Positions 8,660 through 17,059 of a stretch of DNA of 59,404 nt are shown one piece after another. The notes below the pieces were generated by a model that saw nothing but the letters and a program-made list of their open reading frames with translations, did no database searches and was not told where the DNA came from. The position numbers and the translations under genes are program-made. The DNA lies in IMG/VR virus record IMGVR_UViG_3300043313_000821, positions 1-59,404 of that record; one strand, written 5' to 3'. The DNA is from a virus. Each line of letters opens with the position of its first letter. The first letter of the stretch is position 1.

Positions 8660-9358
8660 GTGTCTCCCCCGTCTGTCGCGATCATCCTGACCCACAACCG
8701 GCCCGAACTACTCCAACGCTGCGTGTACGCGATCGCCCCACAGGTCGATAACGTGCTGATCATCGACAATGCTTCCGACCCACCCGTCGACAACGGCACC
8801 CCCGGAAACCGACGCTGGGGACACAACACATACGTAATCCACATCCCGGACCAGCCACCGAACCTGTCCGCCCTGTGGAACATCGGCCTACGGTGGGCGT
8901 GTGACGTCGTCTACCGGGACGACGTCGAAGACCCCACGTGGGATGTCGCGGTGCTGTGTGACGACGCGATCGTCCCTGATGGCTGGTTCCGGATCGTCGC
9001 TGACGGTATGCGGGCCCACAACGCGGCTGCAGCGTCAACGCATGGGATCACCCCGATCGCCTCCCCGATTGTGAAGACCGCCCCCGATTCCGACATCCGT
9101 AACCGGATGTGTTCGTGGGCGTTCGTCACCGCCGGGGAACGCAACATCCAAGCCGACGAACGCCTACATTTCTGGTGGGGCGACACAAGATTCGATTTTC
9201 AAGCGCGTGAGGCTGGCGGGATGGTTATCCTCCCCGGTCCTGTGGTAGTCAACGAGCGTCCCAATGATTTCTTGTACAGCGTTCCGGGCTTGGGCGAGCA
9301 GGCAGGCCGCGATACGGAGATGTTCACGGCAATCTACAACGGGTGGCGTCCGTGGTAG
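8660..9358 (+). CDS. GT-A fold glycosyltransferase (family 2-like) 1
   Basis: A 232-aa family-2-like glycosyltransferase. The GTG at 8660 is preceded by AGGAG at 8651-8655. The N-terminus VAIILTHNRPELLQRCV is the classic nucleotide-sugar binding start, followed by VLIIDNASDP and a metal-binding acidic motif in VAVLCDDAIVPDGWF. It is short for the family, with no membrane segment, so it is probably a soluble enzyme acting in the host cytoplasm. It is the first gene of the sugar cassette in the tail operon. The substrate cannot be read from the sequence. A virion protein acceptor is inferred from the position. Confidence 0.82.
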   Translation: MSPPSVAIILTHNRPELLQRCVYAIAPQVDNVLIIDNASDPPVDNGTPGNRRWGHNTYVIHIPDQPPNLSALWNIGLRWACDVVYRDDVEDPTWDVAVLCDDAIVPDGWFRIVADGMRAHNAAAASTHGITPIASPIVKTAPDSDIRNRMCSWAFVTAGERNIQADERLHFWWGDTRFDFQAREAGGMVILPGPVVVNERPNDFLYSVPGLGEQAGRDTEMFTAIYNGWRPW

Positions 9359-10017
9359 AAGAATGGGTAACTGTGCCGAGCCATCCCCTATATGAGGTAA
9401 GTAACCTAGGGCGCGTGCGGAGCAATCGACACAAAACGTCCAGAATTCTTACGCCGTACTACGGCAGCGACGGATACCTTAACATCAAACTAGGCAGAGG
9501 CTTCCAAACATCTATACATCGGCTTGTGTTGAGTTCGTTTTTTGCGCCCCCGCCGGGGGACGTGGAGTGCCGTCACCTTGACGGCAATCCCCATAACAAC
9601 CGGCTTGACAATCTGCGTTGGGGAACTAGGTCGGAGAACTATCATGACCGGCACGCCCACGGAACCGACAACAACGGCGAGCGTCACGGAAACGCGAAGC
9701 TAACCTCTGCTGCCGTTAGTGATATCCGAACCTCGACGTTATCCGACACGGAACTTGCTAGCATGTACGGCGTTACCCGATCCACGGTAAATGGTGCCCG
9801 TTCGGGTCGTTCGTGGCGTCATGAAAGCGGCGCGGTGGAAAGACCTGGGGTTCCGCGTGTGGGTGAGCGGAATGGGCGTGCTCGCTTGTGTGAGTCGCAG
9901 GTGATAGAGATCCGGAGTAGCGGGCTTTCTGACGTCGACCTAGCCGTAAGATTCGGCGTTTGCCGCCAAACGGTTAGCATGGCCCGCACCCGACAGACAT
10001 GGAGACATCTACCATGA
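9352..10017 (+). CDS. HNH homing endonuclease with NUMOD4 and HTH modules
   Basis: A free-standing homing endonuclease of about 221 aa. In order it has a NUMOD4 segment (EEWVTVPSHPLYEVSNLGRVRS), an HNH core (IHRLVLSSFF, then CRHLDGNPHNNRLDNLRWGT) and two C-terminal helix-turn-helix repeats (SDTELASMYGVTRSTVNGA and SDVDLAVRFGVCRQTVSMA). It overlaps the glycosyltransferase stop before it and the ATG after it. It is AT-richer than its neighbours, a sign of separate acquisition. GTG 9343 is an alternative start. It probably cuts a cognate site in genomes lacking it. Confidence 0.88.
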   Translation: MVEEWVTVPSHPLYEVSNLGRVRSNRHKTSRILTPYYGSDGYLNIKLGRGFQTSIHRLVLSSFFAPPPGDVECRHLDGNPHNNRLDNLRWGTRSENYHDRHAHGTDNNGERHGNAKLTSAAVSDIRTSTLSDTELASMYGVTRSTVNGARSGRSWRHESGAVERPGVPRVGERNGRARLCESQVIEIRSSGLSDVDLAVRFGVCRQTVSMARTRQTWRHLP

Positions 10018-10979
10018 CGCCGCGACGTGTGTTCGCGATCGCTACGGATTCGGCGGGGTGTTGGCATTACCGCCTGAACCTGCCGTTGACGCATTTGGAC
10101 CCGACAGAGTTTGAGGTGATTTGGGGTCCGCCGTCCCCGCCGGGTGGTGAACGTCTTCCGGGGGATGTGGTGATCGGGCAAAGGATCGTGGGCTACAACA
10201 CGGCGTGGCAGGAAATGTGTGCGGATCCTGGCCTGCTCGCTGTGTATGACCTGGACGATAATCTGCTCGACCTGGATCCGGCCAACCCCACGTTGTATTC
10301 CATTTTCATGCCGCAGGCAGACGAAACCCGCCGGAACATCGCGCTAGCTGATGTGGTGACGGTGTCAACGGCGGCGTTGGCGGAGTTCATCCGCCCGATC
10401 AACCCGAATGTCGTGATCCTGCCGAACTGTTCATCAGACGAATGGCTAACCCCAGTTACCGGATCGGTCCCTATCACTGTCGGGTGGGCTGGTTCTTTCT
10501 TCCACCACCAGGACTGGCCCGGCATCCCGCAGCAATTGGGGATCTATCAGAGCCGCGAACCGCGCGCTAAGTGGCACATGATCGGCGCGGACTACACAAG
10601 CGGCATGGTGTGGCCGCTGCTGATCGATGGCTGGTCAACGATTCCCGCGTACCTTAGGGCGTTGGATTTCACGATCGGCATCGCACCGTTGAACAGTTCG
10701 TCGTTCAATCGGTACAAATCGCACTGTAAGGTTCTGGAATACGCATCGCGGGGAATCGTGCCGGTAGCGTCACGGAACGCCGAATATCCGGAGTTCATCG
10801 AACACGGTGTTAACGGTCTGCTGGTCGACCGGATCGAGGACTGGCCGGATCACCTGGCAGCGTTGTCCGACGACACGCTCCGCGAAAAGATGGCCGCTGC
10901 AGCGCGGGCGACCGCCGAAACGTTCCACATCCGTAATCACATCCACCGGTGGGCAGCCACATACAGAGGTGAGTTTTAG
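10014..10979 (+). CDS. GT-B-like glycosyltransferase (family 4-like) A
   Basis: A 321-aa glycosyltransferase. The ATG at 10014 overlaps the HNH stop (ATGA) and has GGAGA 8-12 bases upstream. Motifs: N-terminal TDSAGCWHYRLNLP, VYDLDDNLLDLD, VTVSTAALAEFIRP, VGWAGSFFHHQDW and a C-terminal SHCKVLEYASRGIVPVAS with a donor-binding Glu. The same succession appears in the gene at 14966, so the two are paralogues. It probably transfers an activated sugar within the same pathway as gmd and the C-methyltransferase. Confidence 0.82.
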   Translation: MTPRRVFAIATDSAGCWHYRLNLPLTHLDPTEFEVIWGPPSPPGGERLPGDVVIGQRIVGYNTAWQEMCADPGLLAVYDLDDNLLDLDPANPTLYSIFMPQADETRRNIALADVVTVSTAALAEFIRPINPNVVILPNCSSDEWLTPVTGSVPITVGWAGSFFHHQDWPGIPQQLGIYQSREPRAKWHMIGADYTSGMVWPLLIDGWSTIPAYLRALDFTIGIAPLNSSSFNRYKSHCKVLEYASRGIVPVASRNAEYPEFIEHGVNGLLVDRIEDWPDHLAALSDDTLREKMAAAARATAETFHIRNHIHRWAATYRGEF

Positions 10980-12181
10980 TGCTACGCAAAACGTGTTCCG
11001 GGTGTGGGAGTACCAGCATCCGGCCGGTGCTGAACCTGGGTTCGTCGCCGTTGGCGGATGAGTTCCCTACGTCGCCGACGGAGTCGCAGACGCGGTATCC
11101 GTTGGGGTTGCAGCACTGCCCAGCCTGCACCATGATCCAACTGTCGTATGTGGTGCCCGACGAGGTTCTGTGGGGCGGCGAGTACGGGTTTTACACCGGC
11201 TCATCAGCTCAGGCTGTCGAATACTACCGGCAGTACGCGCAAACGATGCTTGCCAAATATGGGCGAGCGGCGCGGCGCGGCGTGATCGAGATCGCGTGTA
11301 ATGACGGCACCCTGTTACAACACTTCGCGGCTGTGCACATCCCGACCCTGGGTTGGGATCCCGCTGCCGGCCCCGTCGCTGCCGCGACCGGTAAAGGGCT
11401 GAATGTGGTTCACGCGCCGTTCACCGCCGCGACCGTAGCGGAGTATCAGCCTGAGCCGGCCGGGCTAGTCATCGCTAACCACGTCATCGCGCACGTGGCG
11501 GACCTCAACGATTTCGTTACCGCGCTCCGCAACGTGCTGCACCCTGATGGCGTTGCGGTGGTCGAGTTCCAGTACGGACCCGACCTGGTCGTCGGGAATG
11601 CTTTTGACCACGTCTATCACGAACACCGGTCGTTCCTGACCCTGTCCGCCCTGTCGGACATCCTGACACGGCATGACCTGATTGTCGTGTCAGCAGAACG
11701 GACCGAGCAGCAACGCGGGTCGCTGCGCGTCGCGATCGAACACCAACGCACAGGGACGTTCCCTGAACATTCAGTCCGTAACCTGATCCGCGCCGAGGAC
11801 TGGCTAACAGAACCAGACGCGTTGACCGCCCTGCAGCCGACCGCTGACCGGATCCGGATCCTGCTCGTTGAAGCGCTGGAAACCCTGCGGCTGCAGGGGA
11901 AAAAAGTTGCCGGCTACGGGGCGTCCGCGAAAGCAGCGACGCTACTGAACTGGTGCGGCATCAACGCTGACGACGTCGCGTATGTCGTGGACACGACACC
12001 CACAAAATGGGGCCGATACATTCCCGGCACCGACATACCGATCATCTCGCCAGCGTCGGATTCACGGCGCCCCGACGTGTACCTGCTGCTCGTATCAAAC
12101 TACCTGTCACACGTGGTGCGGAAAGAGGGCAAGTTTGAGGGCCGGTGGCTGGTGCCGATCCCGTATCCGGTGATGATCTGA
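10979..12181 (+). CDS. Sugar C-methyltransferase (NovU/EvaC/TylC3-like)
   Basis: A 400-aa SAM-dependent C-methyltransferase acting on NDP-4-keto-6-deoxysugars. The N-terminal zinc domain has C-x2-C (CSGCGS) and C-x2-C (CPAC) around LNLGSSPLADEF. The SAM motif is EIACNDGTLL. HVYHEHRSFLTLSAL carries the catalytic His region of the family. The C-terminal domain has GYGASAKAATLLNW. Length is normal (about 410). The GTG start shares one base with the TAG before it. With gmd next door it can C-methylate the 4-keto sugar intermediate. Confidence 0.88.
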   Translation: MLRKTCSGCGSTSIRPVLNLGSSPLADEFPTSPTESQTRYPLGLQHCPACTMIQLSYVVPDEVLWGGEYGFYTGSSAQAVEYYRQYAQTMLAKYGRAARRGVIEIACNDGTLLQHFAAVHIPTLGWDPAAGPVAAATGKGLNVVHAPFTAATVAEYQPEPAGLVIANHVIAHVADLNDFVTALRNVLHPDGVAVVEFQYGPDLVVGNAFDHVYHEHRSFLTLSALSDILTRHDLIVVSAERTEQQRGSLRVAIEHQRTGTFPEHSVRNLIRAEDWLTEPDALTALQPTADRIRILLVEALETLRLQGKKVAGYGASAKAATLLNWCGINADDVAYVVDTTPTKWGRYIPGTDIPIISPASDSRRPDVYLLLVSNYLSHVVRKEGKFEGRWLVPIPYPVMI

Positions 12182-13143
12182 TGCGGGCCCTGATCACCGG
12201 CGTCGCCGGTCAGGACGGGTTCTATCTCGCGCAGCAGTTGCTGAAAGACGGGCACCAGGTGTACGGCATGGTGCGGGGGCGCCCCGGGCCGGTCCGTGAC
12301 CAACTGCAGGATGAGCTACCCGACCTGCGGATCGTAGAAGGGGATCTACTCGACCAGTCAGGGCTACAAACCCTGGTCGGGCAGGTAGAACCAGATGTGA
12401 TCTATAACTTGGGTGCGTTGACGTTCGTTGGGATGTCGTGGTCTCAGCCGACGTTGATGTCAGAGGTTACCGGGTTGGGTGTCCTACGCCTGTTGGAGGC
12501 GGTTCGGGCCGTGAACGCGGGTATCCGGGTGGTGCATGCGTCGTCGTCGGAAATGTACGGCGCGGTTCGTGAAACACCGCAGGATGAGTTGACCCCGCTC
12601 AACCCTCGCTCACCGTATGGGGTCGCGAAAGCGTTCGCGCATCACACGTGTATCAACTATCGCGACTCGTACAACATGCACGTCAGTACCGCGATCATGT
12701 TCAACCACGAGTCACCCCGGCGGGGGTACGAGTTCGTGACCCAAAAAGTTGCCCGCGCCGCCGCGCAAGCGTCAAAGGTCAGCCCGCGCGCGCTGATCCT
12801 GAACTTAGGTGCGCTCGAACCACGCCGCGACTGGGGCTGGGCACCGGAATACATGGAAGCGTTGCCGTTGATCGCAGCCCAGTCGGATCCGTCCGACTTT
12901 TGCCTCGCAACGGGGGTCACGCATTCGGTACGCGAGTTGTGCGAAGTTGCGTACGGTTTGGTTGGGCTCGACTGGAAAGACCACGTCGTATCGAAACAAT
13001 CCCTGTACCGGCCTGCTGATGTGGATCTGCTGCAGGGCGACGCGCGGAAAGCGAAACGGGTCCTGGGTTGGGAACCAACGGTTACGTTCCATGAAATCAT
13101 TCTGCGGCTAGTGACGGCGAACCTGGAACGGCTCGCCCAGTGA
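12181..13143 (+). CDS. gmd: GDP-mannose 4,6-dehydratase
   Basis: A 320-aa short-chain dehydrogenase fold enzyme converting GDP-mannose to GDP-4-keto-6-deoxymannose with bound NADP. Motifs: nucleotide-binding TGVAGQDGFYLAQQL, NLGALTFVGMSW, active-site Thr/Ser and Glu region SSSEMYG, catalytic Y-x3-K in SPYGVAKA, and the GMD-specific NHESPRRGYEFVTQK. All key residues are present. It is slightly short of cellular enzymes. The ATG overlaps the previous stop by one base. It supplies substrate for the C-methyltransferase immediately upstream. Confidence 0.92.
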   Translation: MRALITGVAGQDGFYLAQQLLKDGHQVYGMVRGRPGPVRDQLQDELPDLRIVEGDLLDQSGLQTLVGQVEPDVIYNLGALTFVGMSWSQPTLMSEVTGLGVLRLLEAVRAVNAGIRVVHASSSEMYGAVRETPQDELTPLNPRSPYGVAKAFAHHTCINYRDSYNMHVSTAIMFNHESPRRGYEFVTQKVARAAAQASKVSPRALILNLGALEPRRDWGWAPEYMEALPLIAAQSDPSDFCLATGVTHSVRELCEVAYGLVGLDWKDHVVSKQSLYRPADVDLLQGDARKAKRVLGWEPTVTFHEIILRLVTANLERLAQ

Positions 13144-13811
13144 CCCCTACCCTGTCGATCGCTACCCCGACGTTCCCCGGCCGCGAAACCGAACTGTTAG
13201 AGCGGTGCATGCCGTCGGTCCGGGCCCTTGACTGGCCGGTCGTGGAACACGTCATTGTGTCGGACCGTAACCCTGACCTGCGGCACACCATGCGGTGGCT
13301 CCACACCTGGAACCGCGACAACCCGAACCGCCCGATCCGCTTCATAGAGATCAACGAAACGTGGCGGAACCCGACCACGGAACAGTCGACCGGTGGTGTG
13401 CCGTGGTTCCTGTCGTCATTCCTTGCGATGGGTGACTTTATCGGGTTCCTGGGCGACGACGACGAATTACTCCCCCACCACGCCCGCACGCATATCGAAG
13501 CGATGCAAGCCGCGAACGCCCTGTGGTCGGTGTCGCAGGTAGATTTCCGAGTGAACGGGGAACCCTATCTGGTCGTCGGTGACCCCAGTTACGACCTCGG
13601 ACACGTCGATACGACCGGTATCATGTGCTACAAAGACGCTCTCACCGTCGCCCGGTGGGATCCATGGACCGGCGAAAACGCCACCGACTGGCAGATGGTC
13701 CGTGACTGGCGTAACGCCGGCCTGATCGGAACGTTCATCCCGCAGATCACCGGCATACATCACGACGGGTGGGCCGCCGGGAAATCCGGGCGCCCCGACC
13801 GACCGAAGTAG
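13140..13811 (+). CDS. GT-A fold glycosyltransferase (family 2-like) 2
   Basis: A 223-aa protein starting at GTG 13140 (GTGA overlap with gmd). It has the family-2 N-terminus LSIATPTFPGRETELLERC and a metal-binding run GFLGDDDELLPHH at about residue 105. A Trp-rich C-terminal acceptor part follows (WDPWTGENATDWQMV). Soluble, with no membrane segment. Substrate unknown. Part of the cassette with gmd. Confidence 0.82.
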   Translation: MTPTLSIATPTFPGRETELLERCMPSVRALDWPVVEHVIVSDRNPDLRHTMRWLHTWNRDNPNRPIRFIEINETWRNPTTEQSTGGVPWFLSSFLAMGDFIGFLGDDDELLPHHARTHIEAMQAANALWSVSQVDFRVNGEPYLVVGDPSYDLGHVDTTGIMCYKDALTVARWDPWTGENATDWQMVRDWRNAGLIGTFIPQITGIHHDGWAAGKSGRPDRPK

Positions 13812-13816
13812 GAGAC

Positions 13817-14428
13817 ATGAACCCGCGCATTGCCGTTATCACCCCGTCCATTCCCCCGCGCGCGAAGATGCTACGCCGCGCCCTGTTCTCCGTTCACGCG
13901 CAAACCCTCCCCCCAGCAGCGCACAACATCGCCTACGACATCAACCGTGAGGGGGCGCCCGCAACACGTCAGCGGGCTCTCGACGCGGTCACCAGTGACA
14001 TTGAGTGGGTCGCCCCGCTTGATGATGATGACGAGTTCAAACCGTTCCACCTGGAAGCGTTGTACCGGCATGCGCAGGAAACCGGCGCGGACATGGTGTA
14101 TTCGTGGTTTGAGCTGATCGGGCAGGGTGGCCAGTCATACGGGGACGTTGACCCGATCTTCCCGGCAACGCATTTCACGAACCCGTTCAACCCGGATAAT
14201 CCGATCGAAACCACGATCACTGTGTTGGTTAGGGCGGAACTCGCTAAGCAGGTCGGGTACAAACGCCTGAACCGGGGTGAGGCGAACACCGGCGAGGACC
14301 GCTATTTCACCCTGGAATGCTTGGCTGCTGGGGCGAAGATTTCCCACCTGGTACAGCGCACTTGGAGATGGTCCCATCATGGGGGAAACACGTCCGGTCT
14401 AACAACTAAGGGCGATTGGCTTAGGTAA
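13817..14428 (+). CDS. GT-A fold glycosyltransferase (family 2-like) 3
   Basis: A 203-aa protein. The ATG at 13817 has GGAG at 13811-13814. N-terminal VITPSIPPRAKMLRRAL and a strong acidic run VAPLDDDDEFKPFHL match the donor and metal sites of family-2 enzymes. GEANTGEDRYFTLECLA resembles the catalytic base region. It is short for the family. An HNH gene follows directly downstream. Confidence 0.82.
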   Translation: MNPRIAVITPSIPPRAKMLRRALFSVHAQTLPPAAHNIAYDINREGAPATRQRALDAVTSDIEWVAPLDDDDEFKPFHLEALYRHAQETGADMVYSWFELIGQGGQSYGDVDPIFPATHFTNPFNPDNPIETTITVLVRAELAKQVGYKRLNRGEANTGEDRYFTLECLAAGAKISHLVQRTWRWSHHGGNTSGLTTKGDWLR

Positions 14429-14433
14429 CGGTT

Positions 14434-14949
14434 GTGGGCAAACGAATTATCGGCGATAACGTGAGGCGCTTGTTGTCCAAGCTTGACCAGACCGGCGGCG
14501 AGGATGCTTGCTGGATTTTTACGGGTGCTAAGAGCAGCCACGGTTATGGAAACTTTTATATGGGTGGAAGGTATATGAGCGCCCATCGGGCTGCATACCT
14601 GCTTTGGGTGGGTGAGATTCCGCGTTCTTTGGAGGTCGATCACGCCTGCCATGACGGTTTATCCTGTGCCGGCGGTTCCAAGTGTCCCCATCGACCTTGC
14701 GCTAACCCGCGTCATTTGCAGCTGTTGAGCCACCGAGACAACGACCTGAGGGGCTCCAGTTTCACGGCCGTCCATAGTCGTAAAACTCACTGCCCAGCAG
14801 GTCACGAGTTTAACGAGGAAAACACTTATACCCGCCCTGACAAGAAGAGTGCCAACGCGGTTAGCCGTGACTGTCGTAGGTGCAGGACTAAGGCTGAGGC
14901 GCGCCGTCGGGCTCGGGTTAAGGCTGCAGAGAAAACGGACATAACGTAA
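14434..14949 (+). CDS. HNH homing endonuclease, zinc-containing
   Basis: A 171-aa protein with N-terminal CWIFTGAKSSHGYGNF, the HNH core SLEVDHACHDG and CANPRHLQLLSHRDND with an internal C-x4-C pair, and a C-terminal zinc module (CPAGHEF ... DCRRCR). This is a common free-standing phage HNH type. The composition is AT-richer than the neighbouring glycosyltransferases. It starts at GTG 14434 and interrupts the sugar cassette, as the gene at 9352 does. Confidence 0.88.
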   Translation: MGKRIIGDNVRRLLSKLDQTGGEDACWIFTGAKSSHGYGNFYMGGRYMSAHRAAYLLWVGEIPRSLEVDHACHDGLSCAGGSKCPHRPCANPRHLQLLSHRDNDLRGSSFTAVHSRKTHCPAGHEFNEENTYTRPDKKSANAVSRDCRRCRTKAEARRRARVKAAEKTDIT

Positions 14950-14965
14950 CCATGTGGAGCATTCA

Positions 14966-16075
14966 GTGCGAATAGTGGCATATTGCGCAGATGTCTACGG
15001 ATGTGGATTCTATCGTATAATTCTCGCTGGTAATGCGTTGCGTGCTCAGGGTCACGATGTGGTCATCGTGCCGCCGGGCCCTGACACCGCATCGTATGGC
15101 GTGACGGGCGATATGCGCGACGACGTGATGGTTGATGCGCATGTGCCGCCGGGGACTGATGTGGTGGTTTTGCAGCGGGTGTCTCACCGCCGGTTGGCGA
15201 TGGCGATTCCGTTGTTACGCAAAAAGGGAATCTCTGTCGTCATCGACGTCGATGACGATTTGCAGCATATCCATCCGTCTAACCCTGCGTTCGCGATGCT
15301 GCACCCGAAGTCAGCTAACGAGTTCGCGTGGAAATATTGCTACGACGCTTGTCGGGATGCGTCTTTGGTGACGGTGTCGACACCGGCCCTGTTGGCGAGG
15401 TACGCGCCGCATGGCCGGGGGGCGGTGTTACCGAACTGTGTCCCTGAACTGTTTTTGGATATTCCGCGTGAGGATTCGGACCTGGTCGGGTGGGGTGGGT
15501 CTTTGCGGTCGCACCCTGATGATTTGCAGGTGATGGGTAACGCGGTCCGTCGGCATGGGGCGCCGTTTCATGTGGTGGGGCCGGCGGATGGGATCGCGGA
15601 TACGTTGGGTATACCGTCTGATCGGGTGGTTGCTACGGGGACGTTGCCTATCAACATGTGGCCGGTGGGGTTGTCTAAGCTGGGTGTCGGTTTGGCGCCT
15701 TTGTCCGATACGCGGTTTAACGCCGCCAAATCTCACTTGAAGTTGATCGAGCAATCTGGGCTCGGTGTCCCGTGGATCGCGTCGCCGCGTGTCGAGTACC
15801 AGAAGTTGCACGCCATACAGCCTGACGCGGGAATCCTTGCGGACACCCCGAACGACTGGCTGAAAGCCCTCCGTGCCTTGACGTCGGATCCTCGCCGCCG
15901 GCAGGACGCATCTGCCGCTGCCCGCCAGCTCGCCGCGAACTATCTGGTTGAGCGGAACGCTTGGCGGTGGGCTGAGGCGTGGGAGACGGCGTATCTCACT
16001 GACCACGCCGTACGGCCCGCGAGAGTGCCGCTGCTGGCGAAACCGGCCCGTTCCCCACTAGGACTACCCCTATGA
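14966..16075 (+). CDS. GT-B-like glycosyltransferase (family 4-like) B
   Basis: A 369-aa paralogue of the gene at 10014: VIDVDDDLQHIHPSNPAF, VTVSTPALLARYAP, VGWGGSLRSHPDDL and SHLKLIEQSGLGVPWIAS follow in the same order. The GTG at 14966 is chosen because GGAG (14956-14959) lies 6 bases upstream; GTG 14954 is an alternative. The first codons are AT-richer than the rest, as if the HNH insertion altered the 5' end. It is the last gene of the sugar cassette. Confidence 0.8.
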   Translation: MRIVAYCADVYGCGFYRIILAGNALRAQGHDVVIVPPGPDTASYGVTGDMRDDVMVDAHVPPGTDVVVLQRVSHRRLAMAIPLLRKKGISVVIDVDDDLQHIHPSNPAFAMLHPKSANEFAWKYCYDACRDASLVTVSTPALLARYAPHGRGAVLPNCVPELFLDIPREDSDLVGWGGSLRSHPDDLQVMGNAVRRHGAPFHVVGPADGIADTLGIPSDRVVATGTLPINMWPVGLSKLGVGLAPLSDTRFNAAKSHLKLIEQSGLGVPWIASPRVEYQKLHAIQPDAGILADTPNDWLKALRALTSDPRRRQDASAAARQLAANYLVERNAWRWAEAWETAYLTDHAVRPARVPLLAKPARSPLGLPL

Positions 16076-16254
16076 CCGGAGAGACCCCCATGGAAGCGTT
16101 GAGCGATGTTTGCCGGACCGGCTGGTACGGGCCGGGTGGTCATGTTCATACATGTAAGGTGCCGTGGCCGCATGACGGTGTTGCGCACCGCTGCGCGTGC
16201 CGTGCGACGCTCCTCGCGACGGAACCCGACGACAACCCCGAGGATGGATCATGA
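16072..16254 (+). CDS. Small Cys/His-rich protein
   Basis: A 60-aa protein with several Cys and His (HVHTCKVPWPHDG, HRCACRA), suggesting a metal site. It overlaps the previous stop (ATGA). The internal ATG at 16090 has GGAGAG upstream and could be the real start. Function unknown. It is first of three small genes closing the rightward operon. Confidence 0.6.
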   Translation: MTGETPMEALSDVCRTGWYGPGGHVHTCKVPWPHDGVAHRCACRATLLATEPDDNPEDGS

Positions 16255-16490
16255 AACCGAGTGTCGGCCGTATCGTCCATTACACCTCATACGGGACGCC
16301 CGGTGGTGAGTACACGTCGCAGTGCCGCGCCGCGATCATCACCGAAATCACTGAGTGCGACGCGCATACCGAATGCGTGGGCCTGTTCGTCGCGAACCCA
16401 GATGGGCTTTTCCTGAACCATCACATTCCGCACAACGAGACCAGTCAGCAGCGGGGTGGTACGTGGCATTGGCCGGAGCGTGTGGAGTGA
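16251..16490 (+). CDS. Conserved hypothetical actinophage protein
   Basis: A 79-aa protein beginning MKPSVGRIVHYTSYGTPGG, with CRAAIITEI in the middle and GGTWHWPERVE at the end. I recognise this pattern as a small protein common in actinobacteriophages near lysis genes, without a known function. It overlaps the preceding stop (ATGA) and the following GTG start. Confidence 0.68.
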   Translation: MKPSVGRIVHYTSYGTPGGEYTSQCRAAIITEITECDAHTECVGLFVANPDGLFLNHHIPHNETSQQRGGTWHWPERVE

Positions 16491-16756
16491 GATCATCTCA
16501 GGTGGCGTATCCGTGGCGGGCGACGGTCCGTACGGCGGTCGCGGCAGGGGTCGCGGCGATACCCCTGGTGGTGGTGGTGCTGTCGGGCCTGCACCTTGAT
16601 GGGACGGTGTGGGGGGCGTGGCTGATTTCCGCGACCACGGGCATGACGCGGCTTATGGCGGTGCCGCAGGTGAATGACTGGATACGGCGGTGGGTTCCGT
16701 GGTTGTCGCCTCAGCCGGCTAGTGCGGATGGTCCGAGGCACGCGGCCCCCGAATAG
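16487..16756 (+). CDS. Two-span membrane protein, holin-like
   Basis: An 89-aa protein starting at GTG 16487, which overlaps the previous stop (GTGA). Two hydrophobic segments at about residues 14-35 and 42-60, a basic N-terminus, and a hydrophilic tail with Pro/Ala and acidic end. Size and topology fit a small holin, but no endolysin is adjacent (the lysis peptidase is at 38015). It is the last gene before the strong terminator. Confidence 0.6.
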   Translation: MRSSQVAYPWRATVRTAVAAGVAAIPLVVVVLSGLHLDGTVWGAWLISATTGMTRLMAVPQVNDWIRRWVPWLSPQPASADGPRHAAPE

Positions 16757-16757
16757 C

Positions 16758-16792
16758 GAACACCCCCCGAACTGAAGCTTCGGGGGGTGTTC
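16758..16792. terminator. Bidirectional terminator between convergent operons
   Basis: GAACACCCCCCGAA (16758-16771) pairs perfectly with TTCGGGGGGTGTTC (16779-16792) around a 7-base loop. It separates the rightward late operon from the leftward small-gene block, so it probably stops both. No long T tract, which is common in high-GC genomes. Confidence 0.85.
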
Positions 16793-16813
16793 GGTGTTCC
16801 GGGGTGGGAACGG

Positions 16814-17059
16814 CTAGTGAGGTGCCACGTCGGCCCGTGTGACAGAGCCATTGGCGACGGTATCACGTGCCTCGCGGCAGTTCACGGCCATTCGGGCCAA
16901 GACTTGCGCTTTCGTCGGGGCTGCCCAGGTGTGCCAGCCGTGGCCAGGTACCCAGCGGGTGACGTGGTCCTTGCGGGTGTAGCCGCACCAGCGGCACCCC
17001 GTCGTGCGGGGCGTCCGGTGGTGCCGTATGCGAATGATGCTATAGGTGGGTGTAGTCAT
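16814..17059 (-). CDS. Small zinc-ribbon-like conserved protein
   Basis: An 81-aa protein with GCRWCGYTRKDH and VPGHGWHTWAAPT, a Cys/His/Trp pattern found in many small actinophage proteins of unknown role. The start at 17059 has GGGAAA upstream and lies inside the end of the previous leftward gene (20-base overlap). It is the last gene of the leftward block before the terminator. Confidence 0.68.
   Translation of the reverse strand: MTTPTYSIIRIRHHRTPRTTGCRWCGYTRKDHVTRWVPGHGWHTWAAPTKAQVLARMAVNCREARDTVANGSVTRADVAPH

Noticed and set aside
9352-10017. Group I intron around the HNH gene
   Set aside because: The flanking glycosyltransferase genes are separate and complete; no interrupted frame and no intron core seen.
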